Source of the DNA: Panulirus ornatus
Taxonomy: Eukaryota; Arthropoda; Malacostraca; Decapoda; Palinuridae
DNA: 64,000 nt
Direction of reading: 5' to 3'
Assembly (NCBI RefSeq): GCF_036320965.1
Contig: NC_092231.1
Location: 28,886,199-28,950,198 of the forward strand
Part shown: in pieces, positions 1 to 11,352 of the stretch
Position numbering within the stretch: position 1 is the first letter of the stretch
Layout of the letters: every line of letters starts with the position of its first letter
Notes under the pieces: generated by a model
Seen by the model: the letters and a program-made list of their open reading frames with translations, nothing else
Databases searched by the model: none
What the model was told of the DNA's origin: nothing
Program-made: the position numbers and the translations under genes

Positions 1-1740
1 CAGGAAATAAAAGAGGAAATAGCTATTGATGAAGTAAGAAATAACCCGAACTACTTTTACTCAGTTACAAAACAAATTAAAGACCATGAACTCCATTAGT
101 CTCCTGAAAATGATGATTGCTTCAAGATGAGTAAGATTTTGAAAAAGCAATATGAACCAGTATTTGATGAGCAAAAAACACCTAGTAGACCTCTTCCTAA
201 ATGATAATCCCCAAATGTTACACCTAGCAGAAATAACCACCCCAGCACGATTTTGAGAGGGCCTTTCAGAGCTTACCTGTACACTTTACATCAGGCCCAG
301 ATTCATGAAACTTGCTTTTCTTAAAAAAATGCAAAACACCATGATCACTAAATATTCCTTAGAGTTTGAAACTGACTCACATCACCCTACTCCACAAAGG
401 TGGAAGCAAAGCAATCCCCCCAAAAATCAATCATTAGCATCACACTTTAAAATCTGAGACGACATGGTTTCAGGGTGGGAAATTGTTACCTCTTACAGTT
501 GATTGACCTTTGTGATAAGATTATCAAGGCAAAAGCATTTTTAAGGCATTTGTGTCATAGCACTTAAAAGGTGAAAGATTAGAATGATGATAAAAGATTG
601 GGTGGTATGAAATGATTTAAGTAGCATCATGGTTGTATACCATGCCATTTCCAGTGCATCCACTTGCACCCCTCTTGCCCCACAATCTGAAACTTGATAT
701 TGTTACAAGCCACACTTTCATAACATCCTTTGCAGATTATTCAAACCCAGTTATGTAACATGAAAGACCTCAGATGGGCTGGATCCCCGAGACTCTTAAG
801 AGTAGAAAGGAAAACTCATGGTATGAATTCTTTCACACATATAATTTTGCTGTATTCTAACATCACTGCAAGGCATGCATAATTGCTGAACAAGAAACTA
901 TTCCAAGATCTTTATTAAGACATTTGAGCACCAACATAATATTAGTTGTGACTTTCTGGCATGAAAGAGCCACACATTTGTTTTTCAGAGAGATTTTTCA
1001 GCTGTTCATTTATTTTTTCCCAAAACTAACTACTTTGTACATAAGATTGATCACTCCTCCACACAGTAAATCCAACACAGAATACCAGACAGACACAGAT
1101 GGATCATGTTGAAGACTTTGGAGTAATGATATCTAAAGACCTAACCTTCAGTGAACACATCAAAATAGCATTTGCCTCATACAGAAGGATGGCAAGCTGG
1201 ATCCTGTGGACCTTCTTTTATGAATTGTTTTTGACTGTATTTTAACATCACCCTTCAATACATGCAAAGTATAATGTAAGGGAACAAAGATACTGGGAAC
1301 ATCTGAAAACTGATACTGTATTCTTTGGAGCACAGACGGGAGAGGTACATCATCACAGATGCCAGGAAAATCCTAAAAGATATGGTTTCCAACCTGTAAT
1401 TGGCAGTAACTTCTTGCATAATAGGTATAGAGGACTAAAATACTACCCTGAAATCCAAAAGTGCCATATGCATGAAAGAAAAGAGAACATCGTAAACATC
1501 CAGGGCCCAAGACTTAACACCTTGTGATATACCATTAGAAACAGCATTGAATGCACAGCATAGAAGGTCAAGAGTTTGTTGGACAGGTACCAGACGATCC
1601 AGGCTGTGTGGGCCTGAGGGCTGCAGCTTCTAATAGCTTGGTCAACCAGTGACCCAATCCAGCAGCTGGGCCCAGCTCAGGTTGTGGAGGTGAAGACCCC
1701 AGAAGATTTCGTGAGGTATACACCATTTAACACCTCCCAG
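1..1740 (+). mobile_element. Decayed Jockey/CR1-like LINE copy (family J, copy J1)
   Basis: This is a heavily mutated non-LTR retrotransposon copy read on the plus strand. Conceptual translation across many stops and frameshifts gives, in order, an NPNYFYSVTKQIKDHE-like linker, an FETDSHHPTPQRWKQ block, a reverse transcriptase remnant, a VEDFGVMISKDLTFSEHIK block near 1105-1165, and a C-terminal IRNSIECTA/KSLLDRYQ block near 1530-1590. It ends in a GC-rich 3' UTR (about 1590-1735) that recurs at least twelve times in this window. Several RT motifs are missing or scrambled, so it is inactive. An RTE copy starts about 125 bp downstream. I call it Jockey/CR1-like on the general RT pattern only. 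The exact clade is not resolved. Confidence 0.75.
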
Positions 1741-1864
1741 TACACATAAAGTATCAAGCAAGAAACAACCGTCAGTAAGATGCACATCTATGGGCATATT
1801 GAATAATGACAAGTTTAAACACTTGTTTTTATCAACATAGAATTTCATATCAAATTTTTTTGTA

Positions 1865-3300
1865 AGTTGCTAGAAGCAGTGAAAAGTTTTTACCAAGGAT
1901 GTATGGCATGTGTGCAAGTAGGAAGAGAAGAAAGTGATTGGTTCTCAGTGAATGTCGGTTTGCAGCAGGGGTGCCTGATGTCTCCATGGTTGTTTGATTT
2001 GTTTATGGATAGGGTGGTTAGGGAGGTGAATGCAAGAGTTTTGGAGAGAGGGGCAAGTATGCAGTTTGTTCTGGATAAGAGGGCATCGAAAGTGAGTCAG
2101 TTGTTGTTCTCTGATGATACAGTACTGGTGGCTGATTCAGGTGAGAAACTGCAGAAGTTGGTGACTGAGTTTGTTAAAGTGTGTGAAAGAACAAACTTGA
2201 GAATAAATGTGAATAAGAGCAAGATTATTGGGTTTTGTAGGGTTGAGGGACAAGTTAATTGGGAGGTAAGTTTGAATGGAGAAAAACTGGAGGAAGTGAA
2301 GTGTTTCAGATATCTGGGAGTGAACTTGGCAGCGGATGGAGCCATGGAAGTGTGAGTCACAGGGTAGGGGAGGGGGCGAAGGTTCTGGGAGGGTTGAAGA
2401 ATGTGTGGAAGGCGAGAACGTTATCTCGGAGAGCAAAAATGGGTATGTTTGAAGGAATAGTGGTTCCAGCAATGTTATATGCTTGTGAGGCATGGGCTAT
2501 AGATAGGGCTGTGCGGAGGAGGGTGGATGTGTTGGAAATGAAATGTTTGAGAACAATATGTGGTGTGAGGTGGTTTGATCGAGTAAGCAATGAAAGGGTA
2601 AGAGAGAAGTGTGTTAATAAAAAGAGTGTGGTTGAGAGAGCAGAAGAGGGTGTGTTGAAATGGTTTGGACACATAGGGAGAATGAGTGAGGAAAGATTGA
2701 CAAGGAGGATGTCTTGTAGAGAGAATGAGTGAGGAAAGATTGACAAAGAGGATGTCTGTGTCAGAGGTGGAGGGAAGAAGAAGTAGGAGACCAAATTGGA
2801 GGTGGAAGGATGGAGTGAAAAAGATTTTGAGCAATTGGGGCCTGAACATACAGGAGGGTGAAAGGTGTGCAAGGAATTGAGTGAATTGGAGCAATGTGGT
2901 ATACTGTGGTCGACGAGCTGTCATTGGATGGAACCAGAGCATGTGAAACATATGGGGTAAACCATGGATAGGTCTGTGTGGCCTAGATGTGGAAAGGAAG
3001 CTGTGGTTTCAGTGCATTACACGACAGCTAGAGACTGAGTGTGAACAAATGTGGCCTTTTTGTATGTTTCTGGTGCTACCTCGCTGGAGGGGAGGATGCT
3101 ATTTCGTGTGTGACGGGGTGGCGACGGGAATGCTTAAAGGCAGCGAGTATGAATGTGTACATGTGTATATATGTCTGTTTATGTATATGTATGTATATGT
3201 GTGTGTGTGTGCGTTTATGTATATACATGTGTATGTGGATGGGTTGGGCCATTCCTTGTCTGTTTCCTTGCGCTACCTCGCTAATGCGGGAGACATTGGT
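1865..3300 (+). mobile_element. Old RTE-type LINE copy 1, 5'-truncated, long 3' UTR
   Basis: The copy starts inside the reverse transcriptase at LEAVKSFYQGC and keeps the LQQGCLMSPWLFDLFMD block (motif B), the QLLFSDDTVLVAD block (motif C, with FSDD for the usual FADD) and the C-terminal YACEAWAI, CGVRWFDRVSN and KWFGHIGRM blocks. A frameshift near 2352 splits the frame (1867-2355, then 2259-2732), and a 38-43 bp tandem duplication lies at 2677-2758. The 3' UTR is about 240 bp longer than in the younger copies of this window and holds two versions of the GCTACCTCGC motif. It is more diverged than copies 2-11 and has no TA array at either end, as expected for an older insertion. Confidence 0.85.
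2677..2758 (+). repeat. Tandem duplication of about 40 bp inside RTE copy 1
   Basis: The block starting GAATGAGTGAGGAAAGATTG occurs twice head to tail. It duplicates the MSEERLTRRMS part of the RTE C-terminus. No other RTE copy here has it, so it arose after insertion. Confidence 0.85.
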
Positions 3301-3798
3301 TAAGTATACAAATTTGTAATAGGAACAATTCCAGGGAATGTATCAGATGCATCTAGACTGTCATAGAGCTCTTAAGTCACACTGCAACCAACATGTGTAA
3401 GCAGTACTTTATAATGAGGTCAATGAGACCCTTGTAAATATGGAAGAGGTGCTTAGAAGAAAAATAAGTCTACCTTAGTGATGATTAACTTATCAAGATA
3501 ATTGTAGTAATGGATTTGTTACTAGTGGTAGAACTCAGTACCCCTGAGGCAATCACACTTTTTTTTCTTTACAAAAAAAATTGTATGAAATAAAAGTAGC
3601 ACCAACCCAAAGACCTAATATTCACTAACCACCTTTGTACCATGCATCCAGAAAAGATATTGCACACCAGAGTTATTTAGTTTTTGTTCACCAAGATGTA
3701 ACCTGTCTTTAGTTTTCAGAGTAGATAGCATACAGTAACAATGTTTGGAAAGGTTTGGAGTTACAGTTTAATGAGAAGTAAAAATAAACACAATATAC
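3301..3798. other. Unassigned AT-rich sequence
   Basis: I see no recognisable gene or repeat here. The stretch has short A and T runs and no open frame of note. Confidence 0.5.
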
Positions 3799-3930
3799 TT
3801 AGTGAAGTTTTTGGGGTCTTCTACCTCCACAGCCCAAGCTGAGCCCAGACCGTTGGGTTAGGTCATTGGTCACCCAATCTGTTGGATGCTTCAGCTGTCA
3901 GGTGCATATCCCCCACAGCCTGCTGATTCC
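3799..3930 (-). mobile_element. Family J LINE 3' end (J2)
   Basis: The reverse complement matches the GC-rich 3' UTR of family J, including the GTAGAAGACCCC-like and CCCAGCTTGGGCTGTGG-like blocks. Only the 3' terminus is present, which is typical of strong 5' truncation. Confidence 0.7.
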
Positions 3931-4399
3931 AGTTATAAGAAGACAAAATGGGACTTCCCTTGTAAGCATATGCAAAATGGGAATTTTATGAATATGTTTT
4001 TATTAGAAATTACAAAAAATGAAAAGATTAATGGATGACTGAAACAACCCAAAAAGGAGATGAAATTAAAGAATGTTTGTAATACCTGTGGAGGCAGCAC
4101 TTAGACCAACATTGCAACTAGGACAATAAAATTCTCCCTGCACATTTCTTTCATTCCCACATGCACACTTCTTTCCTCAGATCCCTTTAGTTTTTTCCTT
4201 CCATGAACATTTCTTTCTTTAAATTGAAAGGGTTGGGAAAAGAACTTTGTTTAAGCTTCAATTTATTTTTATGTTTGTCCATTTTAGACAGTTTTGTGGC
4301 ACTGGTTTTCAGTAAGTCCCCCAGTAACAGGTACATGAATACATACCATCTTAGTTTTAGTATGTCACTCTTGCTAAGGCTTTACAAAATGTAACTACA
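3931..4399. other. Unassigned sequence between LINE end and piggyBac relic
   Basis: I recognise nothing here. A plus-strand frame at 4203-4394 (63 codons) has no family signature and is probably chance. The right part may hold the extreme C-terminus of the piggyBac relic, but similarity is too weak to claim. Confidence 0.4.
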
Positions 4400-5650
4400 G
4401 TTGTTAGAAAAGTAGAACCAAACAAGGCCATTGAGATTTTGTGGTCCACTTCAATGTCATCCTTTCAGGTATGTATGCATAAAGCTTTACATCCTTTAGA
4501 TCAGTTCCACCCATACTTATATTGTGATCACTTACTGTACATGATTTCCTTATAACATGTCCTGTTTTAGTAACATGAGTGAATCCTGCTTTAGACAATG
4601 TAGAATGTGATAATGGCCTCATAGCACCATCCTTGTAGCCCACACAAGGAACTGGTCCTCTTCTGTGCTTGCACTCGTGTTGATTTTGTAACTTCTTTTA
4701 CTATTTAAACTGGGAGTTCCATACAGTTACAGCATGCAATACTTGTTCCTATTGTTTGGCATATCACAAGTTTAAGAGCAGCTGCTGATATGGAAAGAAA
4801 TTCTTGATACCTAAGTGCTAATCCTGATACAGCAGCCCACAGCAAGCTTTCATGCGATTTATCACATAAATTGGGTCTTCTTTACTTGGTTTTATCAATT
4901 TGTATACTTCAGGTGTGACTGTATATCCTGTTTTTACATCACAAAGACACCATTATTTCACTCCAAAGTGTGCATTCTGTTTATGTGGCATGTACTGACT
5001 TAAGTTTGGTTTATTACTCTTGAACCCAACCATACCATACCACTTTGGTTTGGTTGGAAATAATGCTTAAATTCGCAGCAGATATTATTGATGAGAGCCT
5101 GCACTTTGTATCATTTATATAGATAATCAGTTGTTTGGAATTTTTTTTATCTGCAAAATGTAAAGATATCAGGATCAACTCACCTTTTACATGGAAAATG
5201 TTCTCCAAACCAGGTACTGTGGTACTTTGACATCTGTGGCTAGTTTTCCAGTGCAGTGTTACAGTTGACGCTTTTATTGATCCCAAATTCATATAAATGG
5301 GCAGAAAATCATCAATTTCATTTGCATTTGTTTTCCTATATTTGATAAAACTACATGTGACTGTGGATGGTCATGGGGCCACTGTTGATGCCTGTCGGTG
5401 CTGTGCTCAGCTTGCTTGTTTCATACAATGGTGTCTTTAAGGGAGGGGTCAACAAACAACTTGAAAAAGTCTACTGGTGTGGAAGATAGAGAAGAATGCT
5501 TGAGGAGGTGCTGCTGCATCATCACCCTCATTTGCCCACCATGCATTTTTCACAACTACTATGCCATCATCTCTGCTCTCACTGTCAACATCGCTCTCTG
5601 TATCACCATGCCCAGTAGAAGACATATTATGTCAGTGTACACTAATGCCA
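4400..5650 (-). pseudogene. Decayed piggyBac-type transposase (PGBD-like)
   Basis: Reading the minus strand from about 5650 down to 4400, translation across frames gives the order expected for a DDE_Tnp_1_7 (piggyBac) transposase. First comes an acidic stretch (DTESDVDSESRDDG, near 5600). Next is ANEIDDFLPIYMNLGSIKAS followed by a LISLHFADKKNSKQ block (about 5325-5145), matching the conserved LHF.DN region. Then come LSQYMPHKQNAHFGVK and CDVKTGYTVTPEVYK (about 5000-4900), matching the QY.P.KP...G.K and TGY blocks. Last is SDHNISMGGTDLKD then LKW (about 4540-4440), matching the DYN..MGGVDL.DQ hallmark. Numerous stops and frameshifts show it is dead. I found no terminal inverted repeats or TTAA sites. 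It could be a transposon relic or a former domesticated PGBD gene; the first is more likely here. Confidence 0.75.
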
Positions 5651-7159
5651 AAATAGTGCTCAGGATATGTTCACACAAAATGGAGTGTTAAGTGAAACTA
5701 CTCGACACAGTTGTTGTACCAATGCATATAAAGATAAGTGTACCTGGTGAAATTGTTTTTTACCTATGAGATATATGCAGTATTGTATATGAGGGTTATA
5801 GGTATTGATGAATGCAGTTTATTACAGTAATGCATTCAACAAATAGACAGTGAACAATATTGTACTGTGAATGACAGTTTAGTGTTGAATAGCAACAATT
5901 GTAGTACAGTTGAATGATTGAATGTGGCAGTGTCTTGGGGAAACACAATGGGTGGAAGGGAGGTGGCAGGCAGTGCATATCGTACGACTCTGCTCTGGCT
6001 GAAGCTTATCCGTCAATGCATCTCTGAAATTATGACTACGGTGGTGATGATGGGGGGTTGGAGATAATAGAGATCTGATGGTGGTGTGGGCGATTGTGCT
6101 AAATAGTCAGGAGGTGATGCATCCATCGGTTTCTTTGGTGTTATGTGCCACAGCATTGCCAGAGGCTTCTGAAGAGCTAATGGCCAACCACAAAATTGTG
6201 TAAGTTTAAATTAGCAGCAATGTATCCTGTCAACATTACATTGCAGAACATTTTAGAATATCATGTGAGAAAGCAAAAAGGTGGGGGTGATTAGAGAGGT
6301 GAAGTGGTAGGATGTGGCAACATGCACTGGATGTGTTGTCAAGCACTCTTCTTCTTTTTTTTTTTCCAACTCTGCTCCTAGAATGAGTTAGTTTGTTGTG
6401 GCAGACTTTTTATCTTTGTACCCCTAATGGTGGTTCAAAACGTTGATGTAGACAAATCAAAAGCATCACTAACACCAGCCTGATACCCATTAGCTTCTAA
6501 TCTCTTCGACACTTGTAATTTTACAGCCAAGGAGAGGCTTTTTTAAGGCAGTTTTAGGCCTTCTTCCAGACATGACAGTCTTAGTTATATATTAGTATTG
6601 AAAAATCAGTGAATTTGGGAAAATGTGTGCTCATTGTAAGTGTAGCAAAATTTTGAACTTGTGATGGATGTGAACTTGTGTGTATGGCACTCTGATTGAC
6701 CAGATGGTTATAAACAAAGAGAGATGCTCTCAGGATGGATGGTGTGAATTTTGACTCATGTCTTTTAATTTCCTTTATGTTTTCATATATTGTAATACTA
6801 GAGCTTCAAGATGCAAATTAAGAGTGCTGTGATGAAACTGCTCTCTATTGGGGTAGCACTGATCAGGTTATTAATGTATAATTATTGCTCTCAGAGGCAT
6901 TATCACTTTTAAAACTGCCTGTTTCTTCTGTATTAAAGCTTGGGTTGTCTGTGCAGTTGCTATTTTGAATCTGACTTTTTTTCCACTAAAGATAAACAGA
7001 CTAATTTTGATATAATGCTTTTCATTATTAGAACAAACTAGGAAGCACACCGAAAAAGATATAGCAACATTCTTTAACATTCAAAGTAGGTACAAGAAGT
7101 TTACCACACCTCCTGCCAGCACTCTTTTGTTTTTCCATTGGTTGCTACTTCAAAAGGTC
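5651..7159. other. Unassigned sequence
   Basis: I see no feature I can support. The stretch at about 6000-6250 has G-rich, codon-like runs but no recognisable family. Frames at 5796-5978 and 6871-7080 (minus) have no domain signature. Confidence 0.4.
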
Positions 7160-8745
7160 AGCCATTGATAAGACTGATATGAGTGATGTCATGTTTCCAT
7201 GAAAGCCACACAAGAACATGACTTCCTGCGCTTTCCCTGAAATCTATTCTAGCTCTAATGGGGCCTTGCTTTTAAAGTCCATTTTTGGACATTACCTGAT
7301 ACAAGAGTCAGCGATGCACCGTATGCCCTTTGGAGAAAAAATCTAGGTTCTGGCGTCATTCCCAAGAGTCTGAACTTGATCTACATCACCCCACTCCACA
7401 GAGTTGGAAGCAAAGCTGTTCTGAAAAACTGTTGACCGATAGCATTAAAATTGCACATTATTAAAATCTTTAAAAGAGTGTAAGATATTAAAATCTTTAA
7501 AAGAGTCGTAAGAGGCATTTTAACTGAATTTATGGAAGTGAACAATCTAGATAACCCAGGACATTATTTGCCTCCCTTAATTCCTTGACCATTATGTTTG
7601 GATTCTTGAAGCTTTGGAAAACAAAGAAAATTTGATTTACACAGAATATGCAAAACAATATGGCAGATGTGACCATTGGTGTCATAACTTTAAAAATGTG
7701 ATAACGGAATAACTAGAAAGATTGGGAGATAGTTATACAACTTTTGAACCAATAGATTTTTAACTAATAGATCACATAATGCAAAGCATGCCATCGCCAG
7801 TGCCTCCATAGTATAAACCTCAGTCCCTCGAGGAAGGGTGCTTGCACCCCTCCTGTTCCTCATTCTTTTATCTGACTTTGATATGAACTTGAGCTACACT
7901 TTCATTTCATCTGCAGATGATTCAAAAATAAGTATGAAGATCACATCATTAGAAGATGCAGAAATGCTACAGAGAAACGTAAAGTCTTTAACTGGGCATC
8001 CAAAAACAACTTACTTTTCAGTGATGGTAAGTTTCAACTTTCTGGTATAGGGAAAGAGATGAAATCAGAAGCAACAAAGAATGCTGGTTAGACACAAATG
8101 TTGTCATAAATCTTTAGGGAATGCAACAAAACAGTTGCCTCATGCAAAAGGTTGGCAGGATGGATCCAGCAGACCTTCAAGACAAGGGAAGAAAAATCAA
8201 TGACGATGATATTCAAGGTTCTAATTACTTTGCAGATTGAATGTTGTTGCACTATAACATCACCTAACAAGCAGGCAAAATTGTCCATTTAGAAAGTGCA
8301 TAGAGATTTTTTCACTGCCCATGTTGAGTGGTAAAGGAACTTAATTGCTGGGAACAAATGAAATCTGATGTTATACTTTTGGGAAAATCCTAGTGGTGGC
8401 TCCCGACATCTTACTGGTACAACAGAGATGGAAGATTTTGTAAAATAGTACCTCTTTAAGTCCAAAGGTGCAATATGCACAAGAAGAGAGAACACCTTAA
8501 ACATCTAGGATCCAGTGCTCTTCAAGATTTTGCCAGCTACCATCAGAAACAGCTTGGGATTCATAGGAGAGAGGCTCAGAAGTGCGTAGGATAAGTACCC
8601 ATGTATCAGACCAGCCAGGCTGTCAGACTATATACACCTAAGTTTGCAGCTCCCAACAACTTGTTCAACCAACAACGCATTCCAAAAATCTGGGCTCTAT
8701 GTGGGCAAAAACATCACCAGGTATTCACCATGTGGAAAGGCATTC
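7160..8745 (+). mobile_element. Decayed family J LINE copy (J3) with RT remnant
   Basis: The best-preserved stretch is 7838-8050, which reads MLAPLLFLILLSDFDM and then SSADDSKISMKITSLEDAE. This fits RT motif B (G.LAP.LFL...SD) and motif C (S.ADD). Upstream (7290-7440) is the linker block also seen at 340-420, 14840-14890 and 32820-32900. Downstream are remnants of the ATIRNS block (near 8535) and the GC-rich 3' UTR (about 8590-8740). A small tandem duplication lies at 7459-7508. It is broken by many stops and frameshifts and is old. Confidence 0.75.
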
Positions 8746-9011
8746 AGCGAACTGTAGAGAATCCACTGATATTATTTTTAACATAAAAACCAGACACAAC
8801 CCTAAAGAATTTATAATGATATTTTTGGCACTTACACAACACTAATCCACTGGATGCTTTACTGACTGCATTTTGCAGGGCTGTATTATCTTCATCTGAT
8901 GGTTTTGTTAACCCTATTCTCATGTCATTGACACAACTTACTTAGTGACATTGGTGTTGTTCTTGAAACTAGTGCATAACAGTGTGCACTTCATAAGACA
9001 CATATACCTGC
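8746..9011. other. Unassigned sequence
   Basis: I recognise no gene or repeat in this stretch. Confidence 0.4.
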
Positions 9012-9085
9012 ACTAGCAGGAATTGAACCAATATCATTTGAGCACAAGGTGGGGCTGCATTTAACAGTGGAATCTTTTCTTATAT
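9012..9085 (-). repeat. Possible tRNA-derived SINE head
   Basis: On the minus strand there is a clean pol III B-box match, GGTTCAATTCC (reverse complement of 9019-9029). It is preceded about 30 bases upstream by CCACTGTTAAATGCAGC, a degenerate A-box-like block. No full tRNA cloverleaf is apparent and I could not define SINE ends. A chance match is possible. Confidence 0.4.
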
Positions 9086-9328
9086 CCTAGTTGTTGCAGC
9101 CCTCCCTTGCACTCAGCAGGTAGGTGGTGGTTTTATTCTTGCTTGTTTAGCTTTTGAAATAACTTATTGTTTGTACTAAAGGAAGCTCAGTCTTTGTATT
9201 ACTGTATAGTTTACCATACTTTATGGAAGAAAAGGGGATGCACTGACCAAGATTCAGTAGTTTTTAGTGTGTAACTTAAGATTTTGAATATTTCTTTTTC
9301 TATTTATTTGTTTTATTATACATAATCG
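9086..9328. other. Unassigned sequence
   Basis: T-rich sequence with no gene or repeat that I recognise. Confidence 0.4.
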
Positions 9329-9612
9329 GTTTCTCCCATCAGCAAGGCAGTGCCAGGAAACAGATGAAGAATGGCCCTTCCACTTGTATACATATAAACG
9401 TGTATACCTAAACATTCATATACACACATGAATATCAACATATACATACATATACAAACATGCACATAGACATATACAAATATACACATGTACATTACTT
9501 GCCTTCATCCATTCCTGTCAATACCCTACCCTACAAGAAACAGCATTGCTACCCCCTGCTTCAGCGAGGTAGTGCCAGGAAAACAGACAAAAAAGGCCAC
9601 ATTCGTTCACAC
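9329..9612 (-). mobile_element. RTE long-type 3' UTR fragment
   Basis: The reverse complement resembles the long 3' UTR of RTE copies 1 and 12. It has the crowded TATACATATG-rich middle and two versions of the GAGGTAGTGCCAGGAAA-like motif (near 9345 and 9570), each the complement of the RTE terminal block. No coding part remains. It abuts family B at about 9625. Confidence 0.6.
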
Positions 9613-9624
9613 TCAGTCTCTTGG

Positions 9625-9845
9625 GGAGAAAGAATACTTCCCATGTATTTCCTGTGTGTCGTAGAAGGCGACTAAAAGGGGAGGGAGCGGGGGGCTGGAA
9701 ATCCTCCCCTTTCTTTTTTTTTTAATTTTCCAAAAGAAGGAACAGAGAAGGGGGCTAGGTGAAGATATTCCCTCAAAGGCCCAGTCCTCTGTTCTTAACG
9801 CTACCTCGCTAACATGGGAAATGATGAATAGTTTGAAAGAAAAAG

Positions 9846-9847
<2 letters not shown>
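9625..9847 (+). mobile_element. Family B non-autonomous element, copy B1
   Basis: This short element begins near TGTGTCGTAGAAGGCGAC (9656), has a GC-rich 5' part, a central T-run (9712-9724), a block AAAGAAGGAACAGAGAAGGG, and ends with CGCTACCTCGCTAAC plus an A-rich tail running into (TA)n. The 5' part matches the RTE 5' UTR kept at 44079-44165, and the 3' end matches the RTE 3' terminal motif. It has no coding capacity. It is probably mobilised in trans by the RTE. Confidence 0.7.

Positions 9848-9896
<49 letters not shown>
9848..9896. repeat. (TA)n array
   Basis: A pure TA dinucleotide run between the family B tail (left) and the A-rich 3' tail of minus-strand RTE copy 2 (right). Confidence 0.98.
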
Positions 9897-9900
<4 letters not shown>

Positions 9901-9911
9901 ATTTTATTTAT

Positions 9912-11290
9912 TATACTTTGTCGCTGTCTCCCGCGTTTGCGAGGTAGCGCAAGGAAACAGACGAAAGAAATGCCCCCCCCCCCCCCATACACATGTATAT
10001 ACATACGTCCACACACGCAAATATACATACCTACACAGCTTTCCATGGTTTACCCCAGACGCTTCACATGCCTTGCTTCAATCCACTGACAGCACGTCAA
10101 CCCCGGTATACCACATCGCTCCAATTCACTCTATTCCTTGCCCACCTTTCACCCTCCTGCATGTTCAGGCCCCGATCACACAAAATCTTTTTCACTCCAT
10201 CTTTCCACCTCCAATTTGGTCTCCCTCTTCTCCTTGTTCCCTCCACCTCCGACACATATATCCTCTTGGTCAATCTTTCCTCACTCATCCTCTCCATGTG
10301 CCCAAACCACTTCAAAACACCCTCTTCTGCTCTCTCAACCACGCTCTTTTTATTTCCACACATCTCTCTTACCCTTACGTTACTCACTCGATCAAACCAC
10401 CTCACACCACACATTGTCCTCAAACATCTCATTTCCAGCACATCCATCCTCCTGCGCACAACTCTATCCATAGCCCACGCCTCGCAACCATACAACATTG
10501 TTGGAACCACTGTTCCTTCAAACATACCCATTTTTGCTTTCTGAGATAATGTTCTCGACTTCCACACATTCTTCAAGGCCCCCAGGATTTTCGCCCCCTC
10601 CCCCACCCTATGATCCACTTCCGCTTCCATGGTTCCATCCGCTGCCAGATCCACTCACAGATATCTAAAACACTTCACTTCCTCCAGTTTTTCTCCATTC
10701 AAACTCACCTCCCAATTGCCTTGACCCTCAACCCTACTGTACCTAATAACCTTGCTCTTATTCACATTTACTCTTAACTTTCTTCTTCCACACACTTTTC
10801 CAAACTCAGTCACCAGCTTCTGCAGTTTCTCACATGAATCAGCCACCAGCGCTGTATCATCAGCGAACAACAACTGACTCACTTCCCAAGCTCTCTCATC
10901 CCCAACAGACTTCATACTTGCCCCTCTTTCCAAAACTCTTGCATTTACCTCCCTAACAACCCCATCCATAAACAAATTAAACAACCATGGAGACATCACA
11001 CACACCCCTGCCGCAAACCTACATTCACTGAGAACCAATCACTTTCCTCTCTTCCTACACGTACACATGACTTACATCCTCGATAAAAACTTTTCACTGC
11101 TTCTAACAACTTTCCTCCCACACCATATATTCTTAATACCTTCCACAGAGCATCTCTATCAACTCTATCATATGCCTTCTCCAGATCCATAAATGCTACA
11201 TACAAATCCATTTGCTTTTCTAAGTATTTCTCACATACATTCTTCAAAGCAAACACCTGATCCACACATCCTCTACCACTTCTGAAACCA
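9912..11290 (-). mobile_element. Young RTE LINE copy 2, 5'-truncated
   Basis: Minus-strand copy running from the RT finger region (FRSGRGCVDQVFALKNVC, at 11290) to the 3' terminal motif near 9916. It keeps motif A (YVAFMDLEKAYD), motif B and motif C (QLLFADDTALVAD). Two defects break the frame. A premature stop at about 10655 replaces the GVDLAADG glycine, and a two-base CA insertion near 11003 lies just before MSPWLF. The 3' UTR is the short type. The 5' junction runs directly into (TA)n, and the 3' tail is followed by T-rich sequence and (TA)n. It is inactive. Confidence 0.9.
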
Positions 11291-11296
11291 TATATA

Positions 11297-11344
<48 letters not shown>
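11290..11344. repeat. (TA)n array between RTE copies 2 and 3
   Basis: A TA array with one TATTATAT interruption. On its left is the 5' truncation point of copy 2, and on its right the T-rich 3' end of copy 3. Confidence 0.97.

Positions 11345-11352
<8 letters not shown>

Noticed and set aside
3150..3235. TATGTATATG-rich stretch as a separate microsatellite
   Set aside because: It is the normal middle of the long-type RTE 3' UTR and occurs at the same place in copy 12.
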